Assembly (NCBI GenBank): GCA_023415655.1
Contig: JAEZKD010000042.1
Coordinates: forward strand, 1-5,696
Reading direction: 5' to 3'
DNA length: 5,696 bases
DNA from: Bacillota bacterium
GTDB lineage: Bacteria; Bacillota; Clostridia; Lachnospirales; Lachnospiraceae
In this document: positions 4,843-5,696 of the stretch, piece by piece
How positions within the stretch are numbered: the first letter of the stretch is position 1
Layout: every line of letters starts with the position of its first letter
Position numbers and translations under genes: made by a program
The notes under the pieces: model-generated
The model's input: the letters and a program-made list of their open reading frames with translations, nothing else
The model's database searches: none
What the model was told of the DNA's origin: nothing

Positions 4843-5696
4843 ATGAAAGCAATCGTATTAGATATGTATGGTGTAATTGTAAAACAAACGGGAGAAGACT
4901 TTGTTCCTTTTGTTCAACAAACATTCCCTGACATAAAGCCAGAAGAAATATACATACCTTGGTTTAAAGCAGATATCGGAGAATTGACTTCTCTTGAAGT
5001 ATGGGAAGCCATTGGATTCCAAGGAGATTTAGAACAAATTGAAAAGACGTATCTAGATACCATGGAGCTAAACGATGATTTGATTGAGTTTATTCAAGAA
5101 GTAAGAAAGCATTATAAGTTAGCAATCATCTCAAATGATTCGAGTCGATGGAGTAAATATCTACGTGAGAAATTTGATCTCAATCAATATTTTGATGTCA
5201 TAAGTATCAGCGGGGACTTAAGAATTCAAAAACCAGATGAGCGTATCTTTCAATTAACCATTGAGAAGTTAGGAGTAAAAGCAGAAGATTGTTGGTACAT
5301 CGATGATAGAGAGGGTAATTTAGAAGCTGCGAAAAAGGTAGGTATGAATCCTATTTTGATGAATAGCAGAAATGTATCATACGAAGGCGCTATAGTGAAT
5401 GATTTTAAAGAGCTAAAAAAATACTGTGATAGGAACATCAGCGCAGAAAAAGATGAATTATATGATGTTTATGAAGTATGTCCTCAATTTGAAAACGATA
5501 AGTATTTATTGCGGTTTCTTTCAAAAAATGATGCCGTTGACTTATTAAAAGTATATTCTGATCCAAAATCAGTTTCTTTATGTAACAGTGATGGTTGTTT
5601 TGGGGACTTCTATTTTACATCAGTGGAACTAATGCAAAGTGTCATTGAGGCTTGGCAGGTAGAATATCAAAGAAAAAATTTTATACGCTGGTCAAT
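4843..5696 (+). CDS. HAD-family hydrolase fused to GNAT acetyltransferase (3' end outside window)
   Basis: The frame is open from ATG 4843 to the right edge (284 codons visible). Residues 1-200 form a HAD subfamily IA-like domain: motif I VLDMYGVIV (5-13, nucleophile D7), motif II LAIISND (93-99, S97), motif III K130 in QKPDERIF, and motif IV YIDDREGN (152-159, D154/D155). The residue two after the nucleophile is Tyr9, not the usual phosphatase Asp. After a linker, about residue 207 onward, VCPQFENDKYLLRFLSKNDA (212-231), KVYSDPKSVSLCNSDGC (236-252) and FIRWS (280-284) match the start of a RimJ/RimL-type GNAT domain. Its acetyl-CoA loop would lie outside the window, roughly 90-100 residues further on. 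AGGAGG (4832-4837) lies five bases before ATG 4843; the adjacent in-frame ATG 4840 is too close. The gene may be cotranscribed with the VOC gene. FkbH proteins also join HAD to GNAT but have a different motif I. The substrate is unknown. Confidence 0.85.
   Translation, partial: MKAIVLDMYGVIVKQTGEDFVPFVQQTFPDIKPEEIYIPWFKADIGELTSLEVWEAIGFQGDLEQIEKTYLDTMELNDDLIEFIQEVRKHYKLAIISNDSSRWSKYLREKFDLNQYFDVISISGDLRIQKPDERIFQLTIEKLGVKAEDCWYIDDREGNLEAAKKVGMNPILMNSRNVSYEGAIVNDFKELKKYCDRNISAEKDELYDVYEVCPQFENDKYLLRFLSKNDAVDLLKVYSDPKSVSLCNSDGCFGDFYFTSVELMQSVIEAWQVEYQRKNFIRWS

Noticed and set aside
5250..5438. 62-codon minus-strand open frame
   Set aside because: It is opposite the HAD domain that carries motifs III and IV, and is a shadow.
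1..5696. CRISPR array, insertion sequence, integron attC sites or toxin-antitoxin pair
   Set aside because: No regularly spaced direct repeats, transposase or integrase sequence, terminal inverted repeats or overlapping toxin-antitoxin gene pair could be seen.

Overview
The window looks like chromosomal DNA from a low-GC Gram-positive anaerobe of the Clostridia, most likely a Lachnospiraceae-type genome. The reasons are AT-rich coding DNA, strong AGGAGG-type ribosome binding sites, a short clostridial-style valyl-tRNA synthetase C-terminus, and protein families common in Clostridia (a DUF3788/DUF3795 fusion, SRPBCC, PhnB-like VOC, many GNATs). This placement is inference; no rRNA or other marker gene is present.

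Left edge (1-483): the 3' end of a valyl-tRNA synthetase gene. Bases 484-1063 hold no intact plus-strand gene. They contain a perfect 17-nt palindrome, two mutually exclusive hairpins, a strong probably bidirectional terminator (689-717), and a decayed minus-strand coding remnant (721-1001) that ends just before that terminator.

Middle (1064-3287): three separately spaced plus-strand genes. They are an SSAT-like GNAT acetyltransferase (1064-1540), an AHSA1/SRPBCC protein (1706-2137) followed by a frameshifted gene remnant and a good terminator (2266-2295), and a 284-aa protein with two GNAT-like halves (2433-3287). The two acetyltransferase genes share a promoter architecture (TTGTnT, 17 bp, TGnTAAGAT) with an ATCTTA/TAAGAT inverted repeat over the -10. 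The SRPBCC gene has its own TTTACA-16-TATAAT promoter and a possible Fur-like operator upstream.

Right part (3288-5696): an intergenic stretch with a second orphan translation start, then three closely spaced plus-strand genes that may form one transcript: a DUF3788-DUF3795 fusion with a cysteine-rich C-terminus (3557-4294), a PhnB-like VOC protein (4371-4787), and a HAD hydrolase fused to a GNAT domain (4843 to beyond the right edge).

Apart from valS the content is an array of small, unrelated accessory proteins: three genes with acetyltransferase domains, two small-ligand-binding folds (SRPBCC, VOC), one cysteine-rich protein and one HAD enzyme. Broken gene fragments lie between them. This resembles a turnover-prone region that collects small-molecule-modifying or detoxification genes. 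No transposase, integrase, CRISPR array, tRNA or rRNA gene was seen, and no clear multi-gene defence or biosynthetic system is visible.
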